Assembly (NCBI GenBank): GCA_041853585.1
Contig: JBGZSM010000097.1
Span: 1 to 18,769, forward strand
Length of the DNA stretch: 18,769 nt
Direction: 5' to 3'
DNA from: JAUNKE01 sp041853585
Lineage (GTDB): Bacteria; Bacillota; Clostridia; Peptostreptococcales; Filifactoraceae
The position numbers and the translations under genes were made by a program. Shown piece by piece: positions 6,975 through 14,311 of this stretch (position 1 is its first letter; each line of letters begins with the position of its first letter). The notes beneath the pieces are model-generated. The model was not told the origin of the DNA. It ran no database searches and worked only from the letters and a program-made list of their open reading frames with translations.

Positions 6975-8204
6975 ATGAATTTCGATAACCTAAAGAAGCA
7001 AGACCCGGAGATTTATGCGACGCTTGAGGCGGAGCTTAACAGACAGCAGAGAAACATTGAGCTGATTGCATCTGAGAACATTGTATCCGAAGCGGTGATG
7101 GAAGCGATGGGCAGCTATTTTACAAACAAATATGCAGAGGGATATCCCGGCAAGAGATATTATGGGGGCTGTGAAATTGTCGATGAGATGGAAAATATTG
7201 CCATCGAGCGTTTGAAAAAAGTATTCGGTGCGGAGCACGCGAATGTTCAACCGCATTCCGGTTCTCAAGCGAATATGGGCGTTTACTTTGCAATGCTTGA
7301 GCATGGGGACAAAGTTTTAGGAATGGATTTGTCGCAGGGCGGCCATTTGACACATGGTTCTCCGGTAAATATTTCCGGAAAGTATTTTAATTTTATCGCT
7401 TACGGTGTGGATAAAGAAACCGAGCAAATCGATTATGACAAAGTGCGCGAAATCGCGCTTGCTGAAAAACCGCGATTGGTTGTAGCGGGAGCATCCGCTT
7501 ATCCGAGAGAAATTGATTTCAAAAAATTGGCGGCAATAGCAAAAGAAGTCGGCGCATATTTTATGGTCGATATGGCGCATATTGCAGGATTGGTTGCAGC
7601 AGGCTTGCACAACAATCCATGTGAAGTGGCGGATTTCGTAACGACAACAACACATAAGACTTTGCGCGGACCGCGAGGCGGAGCGATTCTTTGCAAGGCG
7701 GAGTATGCAGCGCAAATCGATAAAGCGGTATTCCCCGGAATTCAAGGCGGACCGCTTGAGCATGTGATTGCGGCAAAGGCGGTGAGCTTTAAGGAAGCAT
7801 TGTCACCGGAGTTCAAAGCATATCAACAGCAGGTTGTGAAAAACAGCAAAAAACTTGCGGAAGAATTGCTGAAGCGCGGATTCAATCTTGTATCCGGCGG
7901 AACGGACAACCATTTGATTTTGGTAAGTCTTATCAGCAAAGAGATGACGGGAAAAGAAGCGGAGACATTGCTTGACGAAGCATTCATCACCGTCAATAAA
8001 AACTCGATTCCGTTCGACCCTCAAAACTTCTTCAAAACAAGCGGTATCCGAATCGGTACGGCAGCAGTTACAACAAGAGGAATGGTTGAAGAGGACATGG
8101 TTCAAATTGCGGAAGCAATCGACCAAGTGTTAACCCATAAAAATATTGAAGCGGGGCAAAAAATTGCCATGGAGCTTACTAAGAAATATCCAATTTATGA
8201 ATAA
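6975..8204 (+). CDS. glyA: Serine hydroxymethyltransferase
   Basis: Cytoplasmic PLP enzyme that interconverts serine and glycine while making 5,10-methylenetetrahydrofolate, the main entry of one-carbon units. Visible hallmarks are ELIASENIVS (29-38), the NKYAEGYPGKRYYGG segment (51-65), HSGSQANMGVYFAML, the VDMAHIAGLVAAG strand (198-210) that holds the PLP-binding Asp and His, and the PLP-lysine motif TTTTHKTLRGPRGG with Lys228. Near the C-terminus is SGIRIGTAAVTTRGM. Length (409) is typical. The ATG has AGGAGGAATT in front. The cls gene follows 73 bases later on the same strand, with a hairpin but no T-run between them, so read-through into cls is likely. Confidence 0.98.
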   Translation: MNFDNLKKQDPEIYATLEAELNRQQRNIELIASENIVSEAVMEAMGSYFTNKYAEGYPGKRYYGGCEIVDEMENIAIERLKKVFGAEHANVQPHSGSQANMGVYFAMLEHGDKVLGMDLSQGGHLTHGSPVNISGKYFNFIAYGVDKETEQIDYDKVREIALAEKPRLVVAGASAYPREIDFKKLAAIAKEVGAYFMVDMAHIAGLVAAGLHNNPCEVADFVTTTTHKTLRGPRGGAILCKAEYAAQIDKAVFPGIQGGPLEHVIAAKAVSFKEALSPEFKAYQQQVVKNSKKLAEELLKRGFNLVSGGTDNHLILVSLISKEMTGKEAETLLDEAFITVNKNSIPFDPQNFFKTSGIRIGTAAVTTRGMVEEDMVQIAEAIDQVLTHKNIEAGQKIAMELTKKYPIYE

Positions 8205-8217
8205 ACTGGGAGAGAGG

Positions 8218-8241
8218 GGAATTCGTCATATGGCGAATTCC
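8218..8241 (+). other. Intergenic hairpin between glyA and cls
   Basis: GGAATTCG (8218-8225) pairs with CGAATTCC (8234-8241), and the stem can extend inward by a T-G and a C-G pair to an ATAT tetraloop. No T-run follows, so it is probably an mRNA processing or stability element, or an attenuator, and not a full terminator. Confidence 0.6.
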
Positions 8242-8277
8242 TTCCAATATAATGCAAAACAGGGAAGGAGAAAAAAT

Positions 8278-9810
8278 ATGAAAAAGCTGTCTCGTATTAT
8301 TTTTGGACGAACAGTGATTATCCTAAGCTTGTTTGCAATACAGATTGCAATTATGCTGGCTCTTTTTCTCTGGATGAGTGAGTATATCAACTACATCTAC
8401 GGTGGATTTACCTTACTCAGTCTTTTGACCATCGTGTATATTATCAATTCTCCGAGCAATCCAAATTTCAAATTGGCATGGATTGTACCGATTCTGGTCA
8501 TTCCGATTTTTGGAACTCTATTTTACATCTATGCACAAATGGAATTCGGTACGAAGATGATTGTCAGCAGTCTCAAAACGATTCGAGCAAAGACGGATCA
8601 TCTGCTCGTTCAGGATGAAGATGCGCTCAAAGAGGTTGCCGAGCGCGACCCCGATATTGCACGCGTTGCAAAATATCTGATGAATACAGGAAAATTCCCG
8701 ATTTACAAAAATTCGACGGCAAAATATTTTCCAATCGGGGAAGAAGCTTTCGAAGAGATGATAAAACAGCTCAAAGAAGCGAAGCATTTTATCTTTATGG
8801 AATACTTCATCATCGAAAGCGGAATTATGCTTGATACGGTCGTGAGTATTTTGGAGCAAAAAGTTCGCGAGGGTGTCGAAGTCCGATTTATGTACGACGG
8901 AATGGTTTCGCTCGCGCAGATGCCGAACTCCTACACCGACGAACTCGAAAAGATGGGAATTAACGCCAAGCAATTCTCGCCCATCAAACCGATTCTATCC
9001 ACGAGCTACAATAACAGAGACCATCGAAAAATCATGGTCATCGACGGAAGAGTCGCTTTTACCGGCGGAATCAATTTGGCGGATGAATATATCAATAAGA
9101 AAAAGCGCTTCGGTCATTGGAAAGACAATGCCATCATGGTGAAGGGCGATGCGGTTCGCAGCTTTACGCTGATGTTTTTGCAATTGTGGAATGTGGACGA
9201 AAATATTCCCGAGGACTATGAGCGCTATCTTCGGATGCCTCATGGGAACACCCATTGTGACGGCTACATGATGCCTTACGGAGACGACCCTTTTGACTAT
9301 GAGAATGTCGGCGAAAATTTATACCTCGACATGATTGCCAATGCCAAAGAATATGTGCATATTATGACGCCATATCTCATCTTGGACGATTCGATGGTCA
9401 ACGCGATGTCTTTTGCGGCAAAAAGCGGAATCGATGTCGTCGTGATGATGCCGCATATTCCGGACAAATGGTATGCCTATGCGCTGGCAAGGACTTACTA
9501 CGAAGAATTGATTCGTGCGGGCGTCAAGATTTACGAATACACACCGGGATTCGTTCATTCCAAAGTTTTTGTATCCGACGGAATGAAGGCGACGGTCGGA
9601 ACGGTCAATTTGGATTATCGCAGTCTGTATTTGCATTTTGAATGTGGAGTTTATCTCTACGGCAGCGAAGCGGTCAAGGAAGTCGAATGGGACTTCAAAG
9701 AAACGCTCAAGCGATGCCATTTGATTACCTTGGAAGAAGCTGCAAACTTCGGGCTTTTACAAAAAATTATCGGTCGATTCGTACTTCGACTGTTTGCACC
9801 GTTATTGTAG
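8278..9810 (+). CDS. cls: Cardiolipin synthase, two-PLD-domain type
   Basis: Membrane enzyme that makes cardiolipin from two phosphatidylglycerol molecules. Hydrophobic segments lie at residues 12-33, 36-56 and 67-87. Two phospholipase D active sites follow: His249-x-Lys251-x4-Asp256 in RDHRKIMVIDGRVAFTGG, and His427-x-Lys429-x4-Asp434 in FVHSKVFVSDGMKATVGT. The 510-residue length is typical of bacterial Cls. The chosen ATG at 8278 is preceded by GGGAAGGAG. An in-frame ATG at 8146 would overlap the end of glyA by 59 bases and has no binding site. The gene ends in a strong terminator, so glyA-cls is the likely transcription unit. Confidence 0.95.
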   Translation: MKKLSRIIFGRTVIILSLFAIQIAIMLALFLWMSEYINYIYGGFTLLSLLTIVYIINSPSNPNFKLAWIVPILVIPIFGTLFYIYAQMEFGTKMIVSSLKTIRAKTDHLLVQDEDALKEVAERDPDIARVAKYLMNTGKFPIYKNSTAKYFPIGEEAFEEMIKQLKEAKHFIFMEYFIIESGIMLDTVVSILEQKVREGVEVRFMYDGMVSLAQMPNSYTDELEKMGINAKQFSPIKPILSTSYNNRDHRKIMVIDGRVAFTGGINLADEYINKKKRFGHWKDNAIMVKGDAVRSFTLMFLQLWNVDENIPEDYERYLRMPHGNTHCDGYMMPYGDDPFDYENVGENLYLDMIANAKEYVHIMTPYLILDDSMVNAMSFAAKSGIDVVVMMPHIPDKWYAYALARTYYEELIRAGVKIYEYTPGFVHSKVFVSDGMKATVGTVNLDYRSLYLHFECGVYLYGSEAVKEVEWDFKETLKRCHLITLEEAANFGLLQKIIGRFVLRLFAPLL

Positions 9811-9859
9811 AAGATTGTTCATCTGTCCGGCTGTTTTGGACGGTGAGCAATCTTCTTTT
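9809..9859 (+). terminator. Intrinsic terminator of glyA-cls, overlapping the cls stop codon
   Basis: AGAAGATTGTTC (9809-9820) pairs with GAGCAATCTTCT (9845-9856) with one G-T pair, and an inner stem CTGTCC/GGACGG closes the loop. TTTT is included in and follows the 3' arm. The 5' arm begins inside the cls TAG codon. Confidence 0.88.
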
Positions 9860-9868
9860 GTAAATAGC

Positions 9869-9897
9869 TTTTGATGAAGACGAATTTGTGGTAAAAT
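9869..9897 (+). promoter_or_regulatory. Promoter of the two-component operon
   Basis: An extended -10, TG-G-TAAAAT (9889-9897), lies 33 bases before the response regulator ATG. A weak -35, TTTTGA (9869-9874), is at 17 bases spacing; TTGATG (9871-9876) at 15 bases is the alternative. Confidence 0.6.
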
Positions 9898-9929
9898 CAA
9901 AGTAACGATGAAATGAAAGTGGAGAGATT

Positions 9930-10652
9930 ATGTTCAGGATTGGAATATGTGATGACCATGCCGCCGTGTGCAGCGAGCTGGAACAGATTGCACTCAAATT
10001 GCAAAAGAATATTTCCGAGCCGATGGATATCGATGTTTTTTACAGCGGAGAAGATTTGCTGAAAAGCATTCGAGAAGAGGGTGCATATGATTTAATTTTT
10101 TTGGACATTGAGCTCGGTAGAATCAACGGTGTCGAAGTGGGGCATATCATTCGGGATGAAATGGAAGATTACACGACCAAAATCGTCTACATCTCGTCCA
10201 AGAATACATATTATAAAGAATTGTTCGATGTGCAGCCGCTGCATTTTTTGCAAAAGCCTTTGGAAGAAGAAAAGGTAATTCACGACATCAAGTTGGCAAT
10301 TAAGATTACGCAAAAAGAAAATAAACATTTCAGTTTCAAAATTTCCAAGCAGAATTTCAAAATTCCGATTCGAGACATTTTGTATTTTGAAAGCGTCAAG
10401 CGAGAGGTTCGACTGGTTACCGGCAAGGCGAGCTATACTTTTTATGCAAATTTTACCGAGATACTCAGCCGGTTGCCCGACATTTTTTTCCAATCACATC
10501 GCTCCTTCATCGTAAACTATGAGCAAATCACTCAATTTCGAAATGACGAATTGGTGCTTACCAGCGGAGAGCATATTCCAATCGGTCGCAGCAAGCATAA
10601 AGAAGTGCAATTGTTTCAAATTGAGTATGAGCAAAAGAGGTTACAACAATGA
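9930..10652 (+). CDS. LytTR-family response regulator (AgrA/ComE type), 240 aa
   Basis: Cytoplasmic transcription factor phosphorylated by the sensor kinase encoded next to it. The receiver domain (about 1-122) shows the acidic pair in ICDDH (Asp8, Asp9), the phospho-acceptor Asp59 in LIFLDIELG, and the conserved lysine in FLQKP (Lys109). A LytTR DNA-binding domain covers about 135-235, with IPIRDILYFESVKREVRLVT and the FFQSHRSFIVNYEQI motif typical of LytTR proteins. The ATG has GGAGAG in front. The kinase gene starts in the overlap ATGA at the stop codon. LytTR regulators usually control secreted peptides, toxins, bacteriocins or surface functions. Targets are not known here. Confidence 0.94.
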   Translation: MFRIGICDDHAAVCSELEQIALKLQKNISEPMDIDVFYSGEDLLKSIREEGAYDLIFLDIELGRINGVEVGHIIRDEMEDYTTKIVYISSKNTYYKELFDVQPLHFLQKPLEEEKVIHDIKLAIKITQKENKHFSFKISKQNFKIPIRDILYFESVKREVRLVTGKASYTFYANFTEILSRLPDIFFQSHRSFIVNYEQITQFRNDELVLTSGEHIPIGRSKHKEVQLFQIEYEQKRLQQ

Positions 10653-11905
10653 GTTTGGGGAATATGGTCTGTCTGATTTCAAATATTTTGGGCATACATG
10701 CCGTCTATAAATGGATGCACACATTTCTCGGCGAAAGCAAAAAACAAAAAGTAACTTTTTTGCTTTACGGCTTTGCCTACTTGGTAAGTCTTTTGCTCTA
10801 TTTTATCTCGCCGAAGATACCAATCTATCTGCTCTGTATTTTTGCCATACTGTTTTTGCTAAGCCTGAATCATCCGGTCAGTTGGAAAAAGCGAATCAAT
10901 GCCGTTATTTGCATTTTTCTGCTCGGCATCGTCGTCATGCTGTTCTTTATGACACTCTTTGAATTTCAACAGGGAGAGATGGAGGAGAATCGAAAAACTT
11001 TTGCCGTTATCGGATTCAATATTGCGCTGAATATCGTCGCGCTCATTTCTTCCAATTTGAAAAACGAAAGAGGACGCACGAAAATCCTGCTGAAATATTG
11101 GATGGGCATCATCACAACCCCGATTTTTTCGCTCGGACTCGTCATTTTATTCTTCCTCTATCTGCCGGACTTCAGCGAGTTCAAAATCATCAGTACGACC
11201 TTGATTATCACCGCCATCAACATCGCCGGATTCTATTTGCACAATACGACCATCAAAGCGATGCAGGAAAACAGCGAAAAGTATTTTTTTGAGCAGCAAA
11301 ACAAGTACTATGCACAGCAGCTCGCAATCATGCAGGCGCATCACAAAAATCTGGCGAGTATTCGACATGACATCAACAATCATCTGATTATGCTCAAATC
11401 CTTTTACAAAAAAAGAGAATTTGACGAGATGGGAAATTATTTGGACGAAATGGCATTGCTCGTCAATGAAGAAAAACTTTATTCGCAGTCCGGAAATTCC
11501 GTTGTGGACAGTATTATCAACTACAAACTCGGCGAAATTCGTCAGCAGGAGGTTCGACTCGATGTGGATATCAACATTCCGCCGGAACTGTTGATTTCGG
11601 ATTTTGATTTGACGACCATACTCAGCAATCTGCTCGACAATGCGATTTTTGCGATGCTGGAGAGCGAAAACAAAAGACTTTCAATCGGTATCAACTATCG
11701 CAAAGGGCAACTTATTTTGCGAATTCATAATTCCTATCAAAAGATAAGAAAAAATAAATCGGGTGCTTTTCTAACGACGAAAAGCGGGCGAGGACATGGA
11801 CTGGGACTTAAAAATGTCAAAGAAATCGTAAAAAAATATGACGGAATGCTCAAGCTCGACTGCGACGAAAATCTGTTTTCAAGCATCGTCATTCTTTGCT
11901 GTTGA
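10649..11905 (+). CDS. GHKL sensor histidine kinase (AgrC-like), 418 aa
   Basis: Membrane sensor partner of the LytTR regulator. About six or seven hydrophobic segments occupy residues 3 to 197, in the multi-pass manner of peptide-sensing AgrC/BlpH-type kinases. A coiled segment then leads to the H-box SIRHDINNHL with His240, the N-box LSNLLDNAI (Asn331), and the G-box GRGHGLGLKNV (380-390) of the GHKL ATPase fold. The start codon overlaps the regulator's stop by 4 bases. No signal-peptide gene or AgrB-like protease is visible nearby, so the ligand is unknown. The gene ends LFSSIVILCC, with only a weak terminator behind it. Confidence 0.93.
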   Translation: MSLGNMVCLISNILGIHAVYKWMHTFLGESKKQKVTFLLYGFAYLVSLLLYFISPKIPIYLLCIFAILFLLSLNHPVSWKKRINAVICIFLLGIVVMLFFMTLFEFQQGEMEENRKTFAVIGFNIALNIVALISSNLKNERGRTKILLKYWMGIITTPIFSLGLVILFFLYLPDFSEFKIISTTLIITAINIAGFYLHNTTIKAMQENSEKYFFEQQNKYYAQQLAIMQAHHKNLASIRHDINNHLIMLKSFYKKREFDEMGNYLDEMALLVNEEKLYSQSGNSVVDSIINYKLGEIRQQEVRLDVDINIPPELLISDFDLTTILSNLLDNAIFAMLESENKRLSIGINYRKGQLILRIHNSYQKIRKNKSGAFLTTKSGRGHGLGLKNVKEIVKKYDGMLKLDCDENLFSSIVILCC

Positions 11906-11976
11906 TGCTTTGATAAAGGAGATTGTATATCTGTAACCTACCGACACCGTTCTCTACAAAGCGGAAAACAAAAAAC

Positions 11977-12012
11977 GGTTGTTCTAAATATAAATTGTTG
12001 ACAACCATTTTT
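11977..12012 (+). terminator. Weak terminator after the two-component operon
   Basis: GGTTGT (11977-11982) and ACAACC (12001-12006) can form a 6-bp stem with an 18-base loop, followed by ATTTTTT. The stem is short and the loop long, so termination is likely shared with the hairpin at 12042-12110. Confidence 0.45.
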
Positions 12013-12041
12013 TCACAGGCTTTAGTATAACAACAAACAAC

Positions 12042-12110
12042 AAAAGGCATTTCTTATAAGCTGACTCCAATCGATTGCGATTTTGGAGCAGCTATTTGGA
12101 AATGCCTTTT
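12042..12110. repeat. 69-bp hairpin repeat, copy 1
   Basis: A perfect 12-bp outer stem, AAAAGGCATTTC (12042-12053) with GAAATGCCTTTT (12099-12110), encloses an inner arm in which GCTG/CAGC and CTCCAA/TTGGAG pair. The second copy at 14235-14303 has the same length and the same orientation and is identical at 60 of 69 positions by hand alignment. Together the copies bracket the exporter gene. It may also act as a bidirectional terminator between the convergent genes. Confidence 0.9.
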
Positions 12111-12134
12111 ATAATGTCTGAAATAATTCCTTTT

Positions 12135-12267
12135 CTTATACTAATATCCTGTAGAAAAAACAGTAATTCATAATTCTTATTTTGAATAGCTTGTAGGGAC
12201 GGTGCGCCCCCACCGTTCCATCGGAACGGAAATTCGTTTTGTTGTATTTTTATTGGATTAGTATTAG
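12135..12267. repeat. Possible miniature element: near-matching inverted ends around a GC-rich double hairpin
   Basis: CTTATACTAATATCC (12135-12149) resembles the reverse complement of GGATTAGTATTAG (12255-12267), sharing ATACTAAT. Between them, GGGACGGTG (12196-12204) pairs with CACCGTTCC (12211-12219), and the same CCGTTCC can instead pair with GGAACGG (12223-12229). The GC-rich core is unlike the AT-rich flanks. It could be a small non-autonomous mobile element or a decayed palindromic repeat; one copy alone cannot prove this. Confidence 0.4.
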
Positions 12268-12295
12268 ATAGCGTTTCATTTTCGTAACCCCAAAT

Positions 12296-13966
12296 TTAAT
12301 TTTGGAGCTGACTTTTCAGAAAAGCATTATCGCATACTTTGTCATAATCTCCGAACGCTTCCACATATCCATCTTTTAAAATCAAGATGGCATCGTATTT
12401 TCGGAGATTGTTTTCGTTGAACTTGTGAATAATGGACAAGATGGTTGCATCCTTCATTCCTAAAAACAAATCTTCCAGTTGATTTGAAACTCGGTTATCA
12501 ATATTGGATGTGCTCTCGTCCATCAAAATAATCGGAGTATTTCTCAAGAGAGCGCGTGAGATGGATATTTTTTGTTTTTCGCCTCCTGAAATATTATTTC
12601 CGTTTTCCTCCAAAATCATTTCATTATAATTTTGACTCGTTTTCTCGACCATACTCACAAGATTTGAATGTTGAACGGCTTGCTGAATTTGATTTTCATC
12701 ATAGCTGTCCGAAAAAAGCGTAATATTGTTGTATAGACTGTTTGAAAATATAAAAGGATGTTGCGGAATGAAGGAAATCAAATGAGAAAGCTCGTAGCTG
12801 TTATAATTCTTGAGCTCCTGTGTTGCCAAAAGAATATTTCCTTCATAATTTGCAAGTTCCCCGCCGATAATTTTCAGCAGCGTGGATTTGCCGCAGCCGC
12901 TGTTACCGATAATGGCGTATTTTTTATTCTGCTCAAAAGTGATATTGATTCCGCGCAATATTTCTTTGTCATCATATTTATATTTCAATCCGGAAATCAC
13001 GATATCGCCGTTTTTTCCATCCTGTGTAATCGGCGGCATCGGAATTTTGGCGGCAAGATGCTGCTCGATTTTTTCGCGTGTGCTCTTGGTACTTTTAATG
13101 CTGTTGATAAAATTCGCCAACTGATACAATGGGAACACAATCTGATTCGTAAGTGCAATTACCGTAAAGAACAAAGCAATGCTCAAATCATTCCAAAGCA
13201 CTTCATAGACTAAAAAAGCGATGATTGAAAACTGCGTAAATGAGCTAAAAAAACTTAGAAACATATCAGCGCGTCGAGAAGCTCGATTCGCAACGACATT
13301 CAGTTTTTCGACATCCGCATTTTCTTTTTGATGATAATGGGAAATATTGTCTTCAATCGAATTTCCCTTAATAACAAAAAATCCCGAGAACAAATCTTTA
13401 ATAAAACTGTTGTATTTTCCAAATTCGCCAAGATAAATGTTCTTGTATTTATTTACATTCTTGCTGGTATATCTTGGAAGGAAAATGCCGAACAGACTCA
13501 ACGCAAATATGTATAATGTGATTTTTACATTGATGAATAATGCAAAAATAACGCTGATTAGAATATTTACGATAAAAGGGAGTAATTTTGCCATCGGGTC
13601 AAAATAATCACTCTCAATAAATTTGAGGTCGTTATTATACAGAGAAATATAATAGGAAGTATTGTTCGATTGTACGGTTTGGTTGCTGAGCGACAAAAAA
13701 CTGTCGGTCAAATCATTTCGGATGTCAGTATTGATTCTTTCGTGGAATTTACTGTAAGCATAAGCATTTATACTGCCGAGTGTATAATACAAAATAGAAA
13801 ATACAACTATAAAAAGCAGCAAATATTTGAAATGTGATGTTAAGCCGTTTTCGACAATATAACCGGTGTATGAAAAGAATAAAGCATTTCCGAAACTGGT
13901 AATACTAAATAATGTATAAATGATAATGTAAAATACAGTTTGTCTGTTTTTCAGATACTTTTTCAT
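12296..13966 (-). CDS. ABC exporter, fused membrane and ATPase domains, 556 aa
   Basis: Half-transporter of the MsbA/LmrA-like exporter class, expected to work as a dimer in the membrane. The transmembrane domain covers about residues 10-290, with helices near 12-35, 46-70, 125-146, 147-165, 238-256 and 260-285. The ATPase domain has Walker A GNSGCGKST (354-362), Q-loop PQHPF, signature NISGGEKQKISISRALL (458-474), Walker B IILMDEST with Glu484, and the switch His514. No C39 peptidase domain precedes it. The ATG at 13966 follows GGAGGG; an ATG at 14014 lies inside the -10 box and is excluded. The gene is visibly richer in AT codons than its neighbours and is bracketed by 69-bp repeats, which suggests separate acquisition. 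Substrate is unknown; small peptides, lipids or drugs are possible. Confidence 0.9.
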   Translation of the reverse strand: MKKYLKNRQTVFYIIIYTLFSITSFGNALFFSYTGYIVENGLTSHFKYLLLFIVVFSILYYTLGSINAYAYSKFHERINTDIRNDLTDSFLSLSNQTVQSNNTSYYISLYNNDLKFIESDYFDPMAKLLPFIVNILISVIFALFINVKITLYIFALSLFGIFLPRYTSKNVNKYKNIYLGEFGKYNSFIKDLFSGFFVIKGNSIEDNISHYHQKENADVEKLNVVANRASRRADMFLSFFSSFTQFSIIAFLVYEVLWNDLSIALFFTVIALTNQIVFPLYQLANFINSIKSTKSTREKIEQHLAAKIPMPPITQDGKNGDIVISGLKYKYDDKEILRGINITFEQNKKYAIIGNSGCGKSTLLKIIGGELANYEGNILLATQELKNYNSYELSHLISFIPQHPFIFSNSLYNNITLFSDSYDENQIQQAVQHSNLVSMVEKTSQNYNEMILEENGNNISGGEKQKISISRALLRNTPIILMDESTSNIDNRVSNQLEDLFLGMKDATILSIIHKFNENNLRKYDAILILKDGYVEAFGDYDKVCDNAFLKSQLQN

Positions 13967-14009
13967 AAACCCTCCGAAAATATTGCAAAATTTAATATGT
14001 TTTAACAAT

Positions 14010-14038
14010 ATCATATATTAGTAAGCGTTTTTTGGCAA
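14010..14038 (-). promoter_or_regulatory. Sigma-A promoter of the ABC exporter gene
   Basis: On the minus strand, TTGCCA (14033-14038) and TATGAT (14010-14015) are spaced by 17 bases. Transcription should begin near 14003, giving a leader of about 37 bases. The exporter therefore has its own promoter and does not depend on the gene at 14312-16408. Confidence 0.78.
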
Positions 14039-14234
14039 GGATTTAAAGTGAAAAAAGTGAGCATCGGTTTTTGTGGATTTTGAATAAAGTTTGTTCAAAA
14101 TTTCAAATGTGCTATCTCTTTAATGGTAAGCGATACGAATTTCAAAGAAATCATTTTAATGAGCATTGTTGAAATTACTTCGAAACAAAGTACTTCTTTT
14201 GGGAAATGGACTTTTGAATTTAAGGTAAGTGAAA

Positions 14235-14303
14235 AAAAGGCATTTCTTGTGAGCTGACCTCAATTGATTGCGATTTTGGAGCGGCTCATTTGAAATGCCT
14301 TTT
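14235..14303. repeat. 69-bp hairpin repeat, copy 2; terminator of the DUF2339-like gene
   Basis: The outer stem AAAAGGCATTTC (14235-14246) and GAAATGCCTTTT (14292-14303) is identical to copy 1. The inner arm differs, but pairing is kept: TGAGCTG pairs with CGGCTCA. On the minus strand the hairpin lies 8 bases after the stop codon of the 14312-16408 gene and is followed by a run of seven T, so it should act as that gene's intrinsic terminator. It has the same orientation as copy 1. Confidence 0.9.
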
Positions 14304-14311
14304 GTTTTGGA

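Larger units (their letters stand above)
11906..12295. other. Intergenic region between convergent genes, rich in hairpins
   Basis: About 390 bases separate the kinase gene (plus) and the exporter gene (minus). They contain a weak terminator-like hairpin (11977-12012), a 69-bp hairpin repeat (12042-12110), and a segment with inverted ends and a GC-rich core (12135-12267). No credible coding sequence was found. An AAAGGAG at about 11917 has no properly spaced start codon. Confidence 0.7.
13967..14311. other. Region upstream of the exporter gene
   Basis: These 345 bases hold the exporter's leader and promoter (to 14038), an AT-rich stretch without recognisable genes, and the second 69-bp hairpin repeat (14235-14303). 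An open stretch on the plus strand at 14123-14257 (44 codons) has no ribosome binding site and ends inside the repeat, so it is not called. Confidence 0.65.

Noticed and set aside
11903..11998. Read-through of the kinase TGA stop into a cysteine-containing extension (possible selenocysteine)
   Set aside because: The kinase ends normally after its G-box domain, no selenocysteine hairpin was evident, and the extension looks random.
14048..14083. GTG-started 11-codon peptide (MKKVSIGFCGF) near the exporter promoter, considered as a signal peptide for the AgrC-like kinase
   Set aside because: Too short, overlaps no processing gene, and resembles no known signal peptide class. The weak AGGA match alone is not enough.
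14123..14257. Plus-strand open frame of 44 codons beside hairpin copy 2
   Set aside because: No ribosome binding site or promoter, and it ends inside the 69-bp repeat. It could be a gene remnant but nothing supports expression.
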